This document shows, in pieces, positions 17,933 through 27,346 of a stretch of DNA of 60,773 nt. The DNA is from Halieaceae bacterium. Lineage in GTDB: Bacteria > Pseudomonadota > Gammaproteobacteria > Pseudomonadales > Halieaceae. Where the stretch lies: NCBI GenBank assembly GCA_016744355.1, contig JADGEN010000012.1:1-60773 (forward strand), written 5' to 3'. The notes beneath the pieces are model-generated. The model did not search any database. It was not told where the DNA came from and saw nothing but the letters and a program-made list of their open reading frames with translations. Made by a program: the position numbers and the translations under genes. How positions within the stretch are numbered: position 1 is the stretch's first letter; each line of letters begins with the position of its first letter.

Positions 17933-19177
17933 TTGCGCACTGTCGTTTATTTTCTGCTGCTTGTGTTGGTCTCGTCGCTATCGAATGCGGCAGGGTTTGA
18001 CGGCGGGCACACCAAGCTCGCCTGGCTTGCCAGCAGCTACCCGGATGACAGTGTTTTCCAGAGCGCGCTGGGCGACAATACTCAAGATCAGAATGGCGAG
18101 TTGCGACTGAAGTTTTCTGCTGGTAAAGGGTCGTGGAATGTGCGCGCCGACTACCAGTTAATGGCACGTTTCGGCGACTCGTTGGCGCTGGCAAATGAAA
18201 CCGGTTCGACATTTTATCTACCCCCTACAGCGCCCGATGATGAGTTTCGCTTAATGGACCTGACGCACGAAATTGACGCCTCGGATGATCGCGTTATTGT
18301 GCAGCGCCTGGACAGATTTCACCTCGACTATGTCGGAGAGAAAACCGTGCTGCGCATCGGTAGGCAGGCGGTGAGTTGGGGCAGCGGACTTATCTACAAT
18401 CCTATGGATGTTTTCAACCCTTTCGATCCCGCAGCCGTGGACACCGAGTACAAGATTGGCGATGACATGTTGTACGGCCAATACCTTACGGATGGGGGCA
18501 GCGACTGGCAGTTTGTCGAGGTGGTGCGCCGCAACCGCGATGGTGACCTCGCCAGTGAGGTCAATTCTACCGCGCTGAAGTTTCACGGGTTCGGCGGTGA
18601 CAAGGAGTACGACCTGTTGTTGTCGCAGCATTACAATGAGTTGTTGTTGGGGGTGGGTGGTTCCAGTAGTTTTGGGGGCGCTGTCATACGCGGCGATATC
18701 ACTCTTACCGATACAGATGACGGATGGGTGACCAGCTTAGTCGCCAATTGGTCCTATTCCTGGGTCTGGGGTGGGCGCAATGTCAGCGCAGTGGCAGAGT
18801 ATTTTTATAGCGGCTTTGGTCTGAAAGAATCTGACTACTCCATTGCTGACATTCAGGCAGATCAGGATCTGATCGAACGAATTAACCGCGGCGAGCTGTT
18901 TACCCTGGGACGACACTATGTGGCTGGCTCCATGCTTGTAGAGGTGACACCTTTGTTCACGCTAACCCCCAATATTTTTGTTAATGTGGATGACGGTTCG
19001 GCCCTGCTGCAAGTCGTTGCCCAATGGAGTTTTCGCCAGGACTGGCAGCTGTTGGCTTCTTTGAATGCACCAGTCGGCCCCGATGGCAGCGAGTACGGCG
19101 GTCTGGAAACAGGCATCGAAGACCTTACTCTGGCCACTGGACCCGCGATATTCACTCAGCTCGCCTGGTATTTTTGA
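17933..19177 (+). CDS. Predicted outer-membrane beta-barrel of the Lol-like operon
   Basis: A 414-residue protein with a signal peptide (YFLLLVLVSSLSNA) and alternating amphipathic strands, such as RVIVQRLDRFHLDYVGEKTVLRIGRQAVSWGSG, ending in the aromatic LAWYF expected of an outer-membrane barrel recognised by Bam. The first codon after the ATPase stop is TTG at 17933, used here as start because no other initiator precedes the signal. No named family is recognised with certainty. As the last gene of an operon encoding a LolA-like carrier and a MacB/Lol-like transporter, it may be the receptor or exit site for the cargo at the outer membrane. That is an inference. Confidence 0.75.
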   Translation: MRTVVYFLLLVLVSSLSNAAGFDGGHTKLAWLASSYPDDSVFQSALGDNTQDQNGELRLKFSAGKGSWNVRADYQLMARFGDSLALANETGSTFYLPPTAPDDEFRLMDLTHEIDASDDRVIVQRLDRFHLDYVGEKTVLRIGRQAVSWGSGLIYNPMDVFNPFDPAAVDTEYKIGDDMLYGQYLTDGGSDWQFVEVVRRNRDGDLASEVNSTALKFHGFGGDKEYDLLLSQHYNELLLGVGGSSSFGGAVIRGDITLTDTDDGWVTSLVANWSYSWVWGGRNVSAVAEYFYSGFGLKESDYSIADIQADQDLIERINRGELFTLGRHYVAGSMLVEVTPLFTLTPNIFVNVDDGSALLQVVAQWSFRQDWQLLASLNAPVGPDGSEYGGLETGIEDLTLATGPAIFTQLAWYF

Positions 19178-19200
19178 TGGGCAGTGGCGACATAAGTGGC

Positions 19201-19206
19201 TATAAT
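19201..19206 (+). promoter_or_regulatory. Probable -10 box of the cytochrome c5 gene
   Basis: A perfect TATAAT lies 28 bp before the GTG start of the cytochrome gene, just after the barrel gene ends. No convincing -35 at 17 bp is seen; a TG lies two bases before the hexamer. Confidence 0.45.
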
Positions 19207-19234
19207 TCGCCTCCAACCAGAAGAGGACTCATTT

Positions 19235-19666
19235 GTGAAAAATCGTATTGTATTCAGCCTGCTGGGTTTTGCCCTGGCATTTTCCGTTTCCGCCCAGGAT
19301 TTAAGCGACAAACAGCGCGCTGAAATAGAGTCGCGTATCAAGCCTGTGGGTGAAGTTTGCCTGGAAGGCGACAATACTTGTGGTGGACCAGCGGTCGCGG
19401 CCGGGGGCAGCAGTGCACCGCGCTCTGGAGAAGACGTATACAATGCCGCGTGCATGGCGTGTCACAGCACCGGAGCAGCGGGTGCGCCAAAGTTGGGTGA
19501 CGCCGCAGGCTGGGCAGATCGCATAGCCAAGGGTAACGATGCTTTGTACGAAAGTGGCATCAATGGTGTCGCCGGCACCGGCATGATGGCCAAAGGCGGT
19601 TGCATGAACTGCTCTGACGAAGAAACCAAAGCCGCTGTCGACTACATGGTGGCCGGCAGTCAGTAA
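19235..19666 (+). CDS. Cytochrome c5-family protein
   Basis: A 143-residue periplasmic monohaem cytochrome with a signal peptide (IVFSLLGFALAFSVSA). The haem site is C73-M-A-C76-H77, the axial Met is in GTGMMAKGG (Met117 or Met118), and the C-terminal Cys pair in GGCMNCSDEE is the usual c5 disulfide. A second Cys pair (C42, C49) lies before the haem domain, in the linker. The GTG at 19235 is preferred because AGAGGA lies 8 bases upstream. It would shuttle electrons to a terminal oxidase or peroxidase. It is a single-gene unit with its own -10 and a strong terminator. Confidence 0.92.
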   Translation: MKNRIVFSLLGFALAFSVSAQDLSDKQRAEIESRIKPVGEVCLEGDNTCGGPAVAAGGSSAPRSGEDVYNAACMACHSTGAAGAPKLGDAAGWADRIAKGNDALYESGINGVAGTGMMAKGGCMNCSDEETKAAVDYMVAGSQ

Positions 19667-19689
19667 GCGAATATCTCGCCTATAATAGA

Positions 19690-19726
19690 AACCGTAGTGT
19701 TACCGATAACACTGCGGTTTTTTTTT
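19690..19726 (+). terminator. Rho-independent terminator after the cytochrome gene
   Basis: AACCGTAGTGTTA (19690-19702) pairs with TAACACTGCGGTT (19707-19719) over 13 bp with one G-U and a 4-base loop, followed by a run of T to 19726. Confidence 0.9.
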
Positions 19727-19823
19727 GACATAGGCTCGTACACAGGACAATACAGGCGAACCCATAAAATCCCGGGTGCGCTACTACTGAAGCTTCCAAT
19801 GCGGGAGCAGGGGAGAAGAGCGC

Positions 19824-20945
19824 ATGAATAACTACCTATTGGGCTTGCTGGCCGGGAGTTTTGTATTTATTTCCGCCTGTGCTGATGAAGCACCACCGCC
19901 ACGGGTTGTTGAAGTGGTGGTGGACGAAGTCACCGCCGAACCCTATTTGCCCAAGTCGGAATATGTCGGTCGCCTGCAGGCTCAGGAAGACGTGGCCATA
20001 CAGGCAAGAGTTACAGGCTATTTACTATCGCGCGACTTTCGCGAAGGAGATCTGGTAGAGGCCGGAGATGTGCTCTACACCATAGACTCCTCAGAGTTTG
20101 AAGCTGCGCTGGCGCGAGCCATAGCTGACCGGGCTGCGGCTGTCGCCAATCAGGCCAACGCCGACCGAAACTTTAAGCGTGGCAAAGAGTTGTTGCCTAA
20201 AGGGGCAATATCCGAGTCGGAGATGGACAACCTCACAGCCAAGAAGTTAGAGGCCGATGCCCGTATTGAATCTGCCCATGCACAGGTGACCAGCGCCGAG
20301 GTTAATCTCGCTTTCACCCACATGACCGCACCTATCAGCGGACGAATCGGGCGCAGTATGGTGAGCCCGGGCGATCTTGTGGGTCCCAATTCCGGAAACC
20401 TCACCAGCCTGGTCAGTATCGACCCTATACAGGCACTGTTCCAGGTCAGTGAGGATACTTATGTAGCGGCTGTTACTGAGCGGATGAAAAAAGGCCTGAA
20501 TGCTGATGCATTGATCAATATAGAAGTGACACTGGAAATGACCGATGGCGTTATCTATCCCGAGGTTGGAAAAATTGACTATTTTGCCAATCGTATCGAT
20601 GCGGATACGGGCACACTTGAAGCCAGGGCGCTCATTCCCAATCCGCATTCCGTGCTTGTTCCCGGGCAATATGTGCGGGTTATTTTGCAGGACACCGATC
20701 TGGTAGAGGGTGTTTTTGTGCCTCAGTCAGCCGTACAGGCCGATCAGCAGGGCAGCTTCGTTCTATTGGTAGATGGTAGCAGCACGGTGGCCAGGCGCAA
20801 TGTTGAGCTTGGCGACCGATTTGACGACATGGTGTTGGTGAAAAAAGGTGTTGAAGCGGGGGACCGCGCCATCGTGCGTGGGCTACAGCAGGTGCGCGCC
20901 GGTATGCCGGTAAAAGTCAAAATGCTCCCCAAGACCGACGCTTGA
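19824..20945 (+). CDS. RND efflux periplasmic adaptor lipoprotein (AcrA/MexA-like)
   Basis: A 373-residue membrane-fusion protein with a lipoprotein signal ([12 protein letters not shown]), so it is anchored to the inner membrane. The lipoyl half-motifs are [29 protein letters not shown] and [20 protein letters not shown], flanking a helical hairpin (about residues 95-150), then beta-barrel and membrane-proximal domains. It links an RND pump to an outer-membrane channel. It is 10 bp upstream of the pump gene. No TolC-like gene or regulator is adjacent, so a channel encoded elsewhere must be used. Confidence 0.93.
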   Translation: MNNYLLGLLAGSFVFISACADEAPPPRVVEVVVDEVTAEPYLPKSEYVGRLQAQEDVAIQARVTGYLLSRDFREGDLVEAGDVLYTIDSSEFEAALARAIADRAAAVANQANADRNFKRGKELLPKGAISESEMDNLTAKKLEADARIESAHAQVTSAEVNLAFTHMTAPISGRIGRSMVSPGDLVGPNSGNLTSLVSIDPIQALFQVSEDTYVAAVTERMKKGLNADALINIEVTLEMTDGVIYPEVGKIDYFANRIDADTGTLEARALIPNPHSVLVPGQYVRVILQDTDLVEGVFVPQSAVQADQQGSFVLLVDGSSTVARRNVELGDRFDDMVLVKKGVEAGDRAIVRGLQQVRAGMPVKVKMLPKTDA

Positions 20946-20955
20946 GGTAGCTGCT

Positions 20956-23900
20956 ATGTTTAGTGCTTTTTTTATTAATCGACCTAAATTTGCACTGGTT
21001 ATTTCTATTGTGCTCACCATTGCCGGCAGCCTGTCTATCGCCATGTTGCCGGTCAACGAATACCCGGCAATTTCCCCTCCCAATATTGTGGTGAACGGCG
21101 TTTATCCCGGGGCATCGGCAGAGGTTGTCGAAACCACGGTGGGCACGCCGATTGAAGATGCGGTGAACGGTGTGGAGGATATGATTTATATGTCTTCCAA
21201 AAGTGCCAACGACGGCAGCTATAGCCTCAATGTCACATTTGCAGTGGGCACCGATGTGGATATGGCCTTGGTGCGTGTGCAAAACAGGGTAAAGCTGGCC
21301 GAACCCTTATTGCCAGCAGAAGTGACAGCCAATGGTTTGAGCATTGACCAAAGCTCTCCCGACATGTTGAAAATAGTGAGCTTCATGTCTCCCGATGACT
21401 CACTGGATTACAAGTTTCTGTCCAACTACGTAAAAATCAATGTGTTGGGTGCCCTGGCCCGCGTCGAGGGGATTTCAAAAGCTGACATTTTGGGCGAAGC
21501 GGCTTATTCCATGCGCTTGTGGCTGGACCCCGACAGGATGGCTACTTTGGGCTTGTCAGTAACCGATATTCGCGACGCCCTGCAGGAGCAGAACATTCAG
21601 GTGCCAGCTGGAAAAATTGGTGCCCCGCCGTTTGATGGCCCTCTACAGACCGAATATACCCTGCAGGTGAAGGGGCGACTGCAGGAAGTCGCTGAATTCG
21701 AAAATATCGTGCTGCGAGCACGAACTGACGGCTCCGCGATTTATTTACGCGATGTGGCGCGTGTGGAGCTGGGCCAGTCAGACTACAATTTTTATGGCGA
21801 AGTCGATGGCAAGTCGGCAGTTAACGTTTCTATGTACCTGTTGTCAGATGCCAATGCGCTGGCATCGGGTAAAGCCGTCGATGAATTGGTGGAAGAGCTG
21901 TCGCAATATTTTCCCGAGGGGCTGGAATACCAGATCAGTTATGACACAACACGCTATGTGTCCACTGCAGTTGAACAGGTAGTGATCTCCCTGATGCAGG
22001 CCGTCGTTCTGGTTATTGCGATTACGTTTTTGTTTCTGGGTAATTGGCGGGCCACTCTGGTGCCCACCGTGGCCATTCCTGTTTCATTGATCGCAACTTT
22101 TGCGGTGTTGTTGGCAGTGGGTATGTCGATCAACACGGTTACCTTATTTGGACTGATTCTGGCCATCGGCATCGTCGTGGACGATGCTATTTTAGTGATT
22201 GAAAACTGCGACCGGCATATGCGAGAAGACCCGACGATGTCGGCTAAAGGTGCGGCCTTGATCACCATGAAAGAGGTGGGCGGTGCAGTTATTGCCACTA
22301 CTCTGGTGTTGCTAGCCGTGTTTATCCCGGTGGCCATGCTGCCCGGCATCACCGGAGAAATGTATCGCCAGTTCGCCGTGACCATCTGTGTTGCTGTGTT
22401 GTTCTCCTCCCTCAATGCGCTGACACTTAGTCCCGCTCTTTGTAGTCTGTTATTAAAACCCGGTGAACAAAAAGACCCGGGTTGGTATAGGAGGTTTATG
22501 GCGGGTTTTGACAAATTAACAGCTGGCTATGATCGGGGGGTGCAATGGGTATTGCGTAAGCTTGGTGTGGTAGCGCTGATATTTATAGCTTGGCTGGTCG
22601 CATTGGCTCTTGGGGTAATGAATACGCCAACCGGATTTGTTCCCGACGAGGACAAAGGGGTGCTGATGGTGAACGTACAGTTACCCGATGCCTCCTCGCT
22701 TAATCGCACCAAGCAGGCAGTAGACAAGGTTGCCGACCTTATAGCCGCAGACCCCTCCATCGAGAGTGTCACCGCCATCACCGGTTATTCAATTCTCACC
22801 GGTGCAATGGCGAGTAATGGCGGTACTCTGTTCGTGGTTCTAAAGCATTGGGATGACCGCACCGACGCACAAAGCCTTGTGTTTAACGTGGCTAGGCGAA
22901 TTAACGGCCGGGCCTTCGCTGCAGTACCCGAGGCCCAGGTATACGCCATTACCCCGCCCGCAGTGCCTGGCATGGGCGCTGTTGGCGGTCTGGAGATTAT
23001 GTTGCAAGATACGCTCTCTCGTTCGCCTGCCGAGCTTGCCAGTGTGCTTAATAATATTGTAGTGGAGGGTAACCAGACGCCGGGGCTGGCTTCGGTGTTC
23101 AGTACCTATCGCGCAAATGTGCCGCAGTACTTTATCGATGTAGACAGGGTTAAAGCTAAAAATCTGGGGGTACCGTTGAGTGAGATTTTCAATACATTAC
23201 AGGCGCAGATGGGTTCGCTGTATATCAATGACTTTAATAAGTTTGGCCAGACCTATAAAGTGATCATGCAGGCAGAGTCGCCTTATCGTTCCGATCTCTC
23301 TGATCTGGATCATTTCTATATGCGTTCCTCCAGCGGGCAGATGGTGCCCCTGAGTACGCTGGTAAAAACCAGGCCTATTCTCGGGCCCGACCTCGCACAG
23401 CGTTACAACCTGTATCGCTCCGCGTCGGTGCGAGCCAATGCTGCGCCGGGTTATAGTTCCGGGCAGGCGATGATTGCCTTTGAAGAAATGGCCGCTGAGA
23501 TACTTCCAAATGGTTATCGGCACGAGTGGACTGGAATGGCCTATCAAGAGCGTCAGGCGGGTAGCACTGCGGTGGTAGCTTTTGCTATGGCTCTTATCTT
23601 TGTGTATTTGTTTTTAGTGGCGCAGTACGAGAGTTGGTCTGTTCCTGCGGCTATTATTTTGGTCGTGCCCATGGCAATTGGCGGCGCTGTAGCCGCGTTA
23701 TTTTTTAGCGGTGTCGCTCTAAACCTTTATGCCCAGATTGGACTGGTGTTGCTTATTGGCATGGCTGCAAAAAATGCCATTCTTATTGTTGAGTTTGCCA
23801 GGACCAAGCGCGAACAAGATGGCGATGATATTAAAGTTGCCGCTAGAGAGGCGGGGCGTCTGCGTTTTCGCGCGGTGTGTATGACGGCGGTATCGTTTAT

Positions 23901-24108
23901 TTTGGGTATTCTGCCTCTGGTGCTAGCCAGTGGTGCGGGTGCTTTTGGTCAGCGCTCTTTGGGTATTACGGTGTTGGGCGGCATGCTTGCGGCGCTACTG
24001 ATTGGTACTTTCTTTATCCCGGGGTTTTACGCCATTGTGCAGGGTGTGCGAGAGAGGCTTAAGCGTAAGTTGGGGATGGAGAATATTGTGGGCGGGAAAG
24101 TCGAGTAG
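20956..24108 (+). CDS. RND multidrug efflux transporter (AcrB/MexB-like)
   Basis: A 1050-residue HAE1-family inner-membrane pump with the usual 12 helices and two large periplasmic loops. The N-terminus [23 protein letters not shown] and proton-relay Asp pair in TM4 ([13 protein letters not shown]) are clear, as is the TM10 Lys region [17 protein letters not shown]. It exports hydrophobic or amphiphilic compounds in exchange for protons. It is co-transcribed with the adaptor upstream. Convergent hairpin repeats (block B) begin about 35 bp after its stop and could end or stabilise the transcript. Confidence 0.95.
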   Translation: MFSAFFINRPKFALVISIVLTIAGSLSIAMLPVNEYPAISPPNIVVNGVYPGASAEVVETTVGTPIEDAVNGVEDMIYMSSKSANDGSYSLNVTFAVGTDVDMALVRVQNRVKLAEPLLPAEVTANGLSIDQSSPDMLKIVSFMSPDDSLDYKFLSNYVKINVLGALARVEGISKADILGEAAYSMRLWLDPDRMATLGLSVTDIRDALQEQNIQVPAGKIGAPPFDGPLQTEYTLQVKGRLQEVAEFENIVLRARTDGSAIYLRDVARVELGQSDYNFYGEVDGKSAVNVSMYLLSDANALASGKAVDELVEELSQYFPEGLEYQISYDTTRYVSTAVEQVVISLMQAVVLVIAITFLFLGNWRATLVPTVAIPVSLIATFAVLLAVGMSINTVTLFGLILAIGIVVDDAILVIENCDRHMREDPTMSAKGAALITMKEVGGAVIATTLVLLAVFIPVAMLPGITGEMYRQFAVTICVAVLFSSLNALTLSPALCSLLLKPGEQKDPGWYRRFMAGFDKLTAGYDRGVQWVLRKLGVVALIFIAWLVALALGVMNTPTGFVPDEDKGVLMVNVQLPDASSLNRTKQAVDKVADLIAADPSIESVTAITGYSILTGAMASNGGTLFVVLKHWDDRTDAQSLVFNVARRINGRAFAAVPEAQVYAITPPAVPGMGAVGGLEIMLQDTLSRSPAELASVLNNIVVEGNQTPGLASVFSTYRANVPQYFIDVDRVKAKNLGVPLSEIFNTLQAQMGSLYINDFNKFGQTYKVIMQAESPYRSDLSDLDHFYMRSSSGQMVPLSTLVKTRPILGPDLAQRYNLYRSASVRANAAPGYSSGQAMIAFEEMAAEILPNGYRHEWTGMAYQERQAGSTAVVAFAMALIFVYLFLVAQYESWSVPAAIILVVPMAIGGAVAALFFSGVALNLYAQIGLVLLIGMAAKNAILIVEFARTKREQDGDDIKVAAREAGRLRFRAVCMTAVSFILGILPLVLASGAGAFGQRSLGITVLGGMLAALLIGTFFIPGFYAIVQGVRERLKRKLGMENIVGGKVE

Positions 24109-24140
24109 AGCGTCGGCTTGTATCGAATTGGAGCTGGGAG

Positions 24141-24531
24141 GCGTGCCGCTGCTTTCGATGTGGTGATACCTCGCTCAGTTCATACTGCAGGCCTTTGCGA
24201 GGCATCACCACATCGAAAGCAGCTACCAGAAGCTGCAAGCTGCAATGCCGTTAGTATTACGTGCCGCTGTGCGACACGGGTGAAGCCACCTTTGGTTCAT
24301 ACGGCAGGCCCTCAGGCGGCTTCACCCGTATCCCACAGCTACCAGTATTTATGATTAACAATGCCGTTGGTACAACGCTACAGCTGCGCGAGGGGGTGGA
24401 AGCTGCATAAGGGCCTGCCGTATGAACCGAATGTAGCTTCCACCCCCTCGTGCAGCGGCCAGCCACCAACAGCATGGTTCAGCCCTCAGTATGAACCGAA
24501 TGTGGTTCCACCGCCTTTGTGCAGCGGCCAG
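24141..24531. repeat. Hairpin repeat block B (three long palindromes and a half)
   Basis: This fills most of the 459-base gap 24109-24567 between two convergent genes. Hairpin B1 has arms 24148-24174 and 24197-24223 (26 of 27) around core 24177-24193. B2 has arms 24266-24291 and 24314-24339 (23 of 26) around core 24294-24311. B3 has arms 24383-24408 and 24431-24456 (24 of 26) around inverted core 24411-24428. A half element follows at 24482-24528. AATGCCGTTAGTA and AATGCCGTTGGTAC occur before B2 and B3. B1 has a quite different stem from the others yet the same loop core. Confidence 0.87.
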
Positions 24532-24567
24532 CCCCAAACGAAACTGTTCAACCCTGAAAACCCCGCC

Positions 24568-25197
24568 CTAGTTAAACAACCCAGCCTCGTTCATATTGTC
24601 AATAAAGCTACTGATAACATCGTCTCGCAGCTTGCCAGTACCGCCGGCTTTAATGGTTTCAGACAGTGCCTGCCATAAGTGTTCTTTTGTGTTCGTTGCA
24701 AAAAGGTCGGAGTTGAGAGTGTAGGTTACATTGCTGGTCCACACGGGTTGTTCGTAGGCCACCTCATAAGCGCGGCCGTAGTAGCCACCGAAGCCGCCGT
24801 AGACTGGTGTCACACCGTAGTAGATAGTGCCGGGGTGATAAACCGCCTGGTCATTTTTGCCCAGGTATCGTGTCACCAAAATAGTATCCAGGTTGGCTTT
24901 TTTTGCGGCGGCAATCACATTCTCGTTAGTGGGTTTAATGCTGGGTAGCAGGGTATGGCTGGCGATCGCATTGGTGCCGCGTTTACGTAATGCTTTCACA
25001 AAAGCATCTTCAAACTCGATACGCGCAGGCTTTTTCTGCGTTATACCTATAACCAGCACGCCATCAAGTTCCATGTTTTTGACAGTGGGGTCGATGTAGG
25101 AATGGATGATGGTAGAGTTGTTGGCACAAGCGGAAAGTGCGAGTACTACGATGGCACCTATCAATAGTAGGGCGTGGCGAATAGAGGGTTGCTTCAC
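24568..25197 (-). CDS. Predicted lipoprotein with Gly/Tyr loop
   Basis: A 209-residue lipoprotein. The chosen GTG at 25195-25197 is preceded by GGAG six bases away and starts the signal HALLLIGAIVVLALSAC, with lipobox LSAC. Longer in-frame starts overlap the rep gene end and make no signal. The mature part contains LDGVLVIGITQKKPARIEFEDAFVKAL, a Gly/Tyr-rich loop (YGGFGGYYGRAYEVAYEQP), and ends KLRDDVISSFIDNMNEAGLFN. It resembles DUF4136-like lipoproteins loosely; function is unknown. A decayed copy of its last 22 codons occurs at 51399-51466 next to hairpin block D, just as this gene adjoins block B. Confidence 0.78.
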   Translation of the reverse strand: MKQPSIRHALLLIGAIVVLALSACANNSTIIHSYIDPTVKNMELDGVLVIGITQKKPARIEFEDAFVKALRKRGTNAIASHTLLPSIKPTNENVIAAAKKANLDTILVTRYLGKNDQAVYHPGTIYYGVTPVYGGFGGYYGRAYEVAYEQPVWTSNVTYTLNSDLFATNTKEHLWQALSETIKAGGTGKLRDDVISSFIDNMNEAGLFN

Positions 25198-25246
25198 TGA
25201 GTTCTCCAAAGGGGGTGGGATGATTGGCAGGGAGTATACCTGTTCT

Positions 25247-27244
25247 CTATCCAAATAAGTTTTTAAGTCCCGACAGAGTTTCCTGAGCACGCTCTTGGTT
25301 GTCTTCTTGAGTTTCTGCTCCCCCACCTTGCCATTGCAGGTCGTCCTGGGGCAGTTCATCGATAAAGCGGCTGGGTTCGCAATTGATGATGTCGCCAAAC
25401 TGGCGGCGTTTTAGAGCCATAGTCATACTGAGTGTCTCCCGGGCGCGGGTAATGCCCACGTAGGCCAGGCGGCGCTCTTCATCTATGCTGTTTTCTTCAA
25501 TGCTGGCGCGGTGGGGCAGCAGTTTTTCTTCCATACCGATAATCGTAACGTGTGGAAATTCCAGACCTTTAGAGGCGTGTAGGGTCATCAGCTGTACACT
25601 CTCGGGACTGGCGTCTTCTTCTTCCTGCTGCTCCAGCAGGTCGCGCAGCACCAGTCGCGAAATGGCTTCATCCAGTGCGACTTTTTCGGTGCTCATCACT
25701 TTTTGCAGACTGTCCACCAGGAAATGTACGTTGGACATGCGGCGCTGTGCTACATCCTCACTGGAGCTGAGCTGGTTGAGCCAGCCTTCGTAATCCATGT
25801 CGCGAATCATCTGGCGAATGGCCGATACGCCGTCATCGCCTTCGCTGTTGCGCCTGATGCTTGCCATCCAGCGCCCGAATTCCTGCAAGCGCTGACGGCC
25901 GGCCTCTGACACTTGCTCGCTGCTAATGCGCGCACAAGCCTGGGTGAGGCTGCAATGATTCTTGTTGGCAAAGTCACCCAGCGCTTCCAGTGATGAGGTG
26001 CCCAGTTTTCGCCGCGGTACGTTGGCAACGCGCAAAAAAGCGTTGTCATCGTTTTCGTTAATAACCAGACGCAAATAGGACATGATGTCTTTTACTTCAT
26101 TGCGGGCAAAGAAGGAGGTGCCGCCGCTCATATGGTAGGGCACTTGCTGTTGTTGCAAGGCCAGCTCGATCAGGCGCGACTGGTGGTTGCCTCGATAAAG
26201 AACCGCGTAGTCGCCAAATTTCGTTCGCTTGCGTAATTTGTGATCGAGAATTTCGGCCACAACCTGATCGGCCTCGTGGTTTTCGTCGCTGCAGCGAATG
26301 ATGCGTATAGGATCGCCAAAGCCCAGTTCACTCCACAATTTTTTGTCGAAGATGTGCGCATTGTTGGCGATGAGCGTGTTGGCTGCTTTTAGGATGCGGC
26401 TGGTGGAGCGATAGTTTTGCTCCAGCTTGATAATGTTGAGCTTTGGGTAGTCTTCCTGTAACTGAGCAAGATTTTCCGGTTTGGCTCCGCGCCATGAGTA
26501 GATAGACTGGTCGTCATCGCCCACCACGGTCAAGCTACCGGTGAGACCAATGAGCTGTTTTACCAGCAAATACTGGCTGGAGTTGGTGTCCTGATATTCA
26601 TCCACAAGAAGATAGCGCAGCTTATTTTGCCATTTCTCCAAAATGTCGTTGTGGCGCTCAAACAAGATGGTGGGCAGCAATATCAGATCGTCGAAATCCA
26701 GTGCATTGTAGGCGCGAAGCGCTTTTGTGTAGCGCGTGTAGGCCTGGGCGCACAATATGTCCGCGGGGCCTGTGGCTGCCGCTACTGCCTCTTCGGGTAA
26801 GATTCGATCACTTTTCCAGCTTGAGATGCGCTGGGCAATCGTCTGGGCCTGGTCGCCATCGGCACCGTGCTCCTGAATTAACAGGTCGCGTATGAGGGTC
26901 TGGCTATCGGTGCCATCAAAAATTGAAAATCCCGACTTTAAGCCCAGCGTTTTCCGCTCGGTACGAATGATATTTAGCCCCAGCTGGTGAAAGGTGCTCA
27001 CGGTCAGCCCCTCTGCAGCATTACCTTTGAGGATTTTTCCCACCCTCTCTTTCATCTCGCGGGCGGCTTTGTTGGTAAAGGTGACGGCGGCGATATTGCT
27101 GGAGTTGATGCCGCACTTGTCTACCAGATAGGCAATTTTTTGCGTAATTACACTGGTTTTACCGCTGCCGGCACCGGCAAGCACTAGCAGGGGGCCGTCG
27201 ATATAGCGCACGGCCTCGCGTTGTTTGGGATTGAGTTGAGTCAA
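25247..27244 (-). CDS. rep: ATP-dependent DNA helicase Rep
   Basis: A 665-residue superfamily 1A helicase that unwinds DNA 3' to 5' and clears protein roadblocks ahead of replication forks. The N-terminus MTQLNPKQREAVRYIDGPLLVLAGAGSGKT contains the Q motif and Walker A, motif II is VDEYQDTN, motif III GDDDQSIYSWRGA, motif IV QNYRST, motif V TLHASKGLEFPHV and motif VI YVGITRARE. Length and sequence fit Rep better than UvrD. It is monocistronic or shares a transcript with the lipoprotein downstream (49 bp gap). Confidence 0.95.
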   Translation of the reverse strand: MTQLNPKQREAVRYIDGPLLVLAGAGSGKTSVITQKIAYLVDKCGINSSNIAAVTFTNKAAREMKERVGKILKGNAAEGLTVSTFHQLGLNIIRTERKTLGLKSGFSIFDGTDSQTLIRDLLIQEHGADGDQAQTIAQRISSWKSDRILPEEAVAAATGPADILCAQAYTRYTKALRAYNALDFDDLILLPTILFERHNDILEKWQNKLRYLLVDEYQDTNSSQYLLVKQLIGLTGSLTVVGDDDQSIYSWRGAKPENLAQLQEDYPKLNIIKLEQNYRSTSRILKAANTLIANNAHIFDKKLWSELGFGDPIRIIRCSDENHEADQVVAEILDHKLRKRTKFGDYAVLYRGNHQSRLIELALQQQQVPYHMSGGTSFFARNEVKDIMSYLRLVINENDDNAFLRVANVPRRKLGTSSLEALGDFANKNHCSLTQACARISSEQVSEAGRQRLQEFGRWMASIRRNSEGDDGVSAIRQMIRDMDYEGWLNQLSSSEDVAQRRMSNVHFLVDSLQKVMSTEKVALDEAISRLVLRDLLEQQEEEDASPESVQLMTLHASKGLEFPHVTIIGMEEKLLPHRASIEENSIDEERRLAYVGITRARETLSMTMALKRRQFGDIINCEPSRFIDELPQDDLQWQGGGAETQEDNQERAQETLSGLKNLFG

Positions 27245-27346
27245 GAGTTACCGGCGTTGAAAAGTGAAGTGAGGTGGTGAAATGCAGGGGCAAGTCTAGC
27301 AAGAATGGCTCTGGATTAGCGAGTGATAAATCAGGATTGTCGTATC

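Noticed and set aside
24257-24475. A 72-codon minus-strand frame in block B with the same peptide pattern (KPPEGLPYEPKVASP) as in block A
   Set aside because: It only translates the repeats; the frame is broken in block D and the stems differ in block C.
24141-24531. Hairpins as integron attC sites
   Set aside because: There are no GTTRRRY/RYYYAAC core sites at the ends, no cassette-like ORFs and no integrase nearby.
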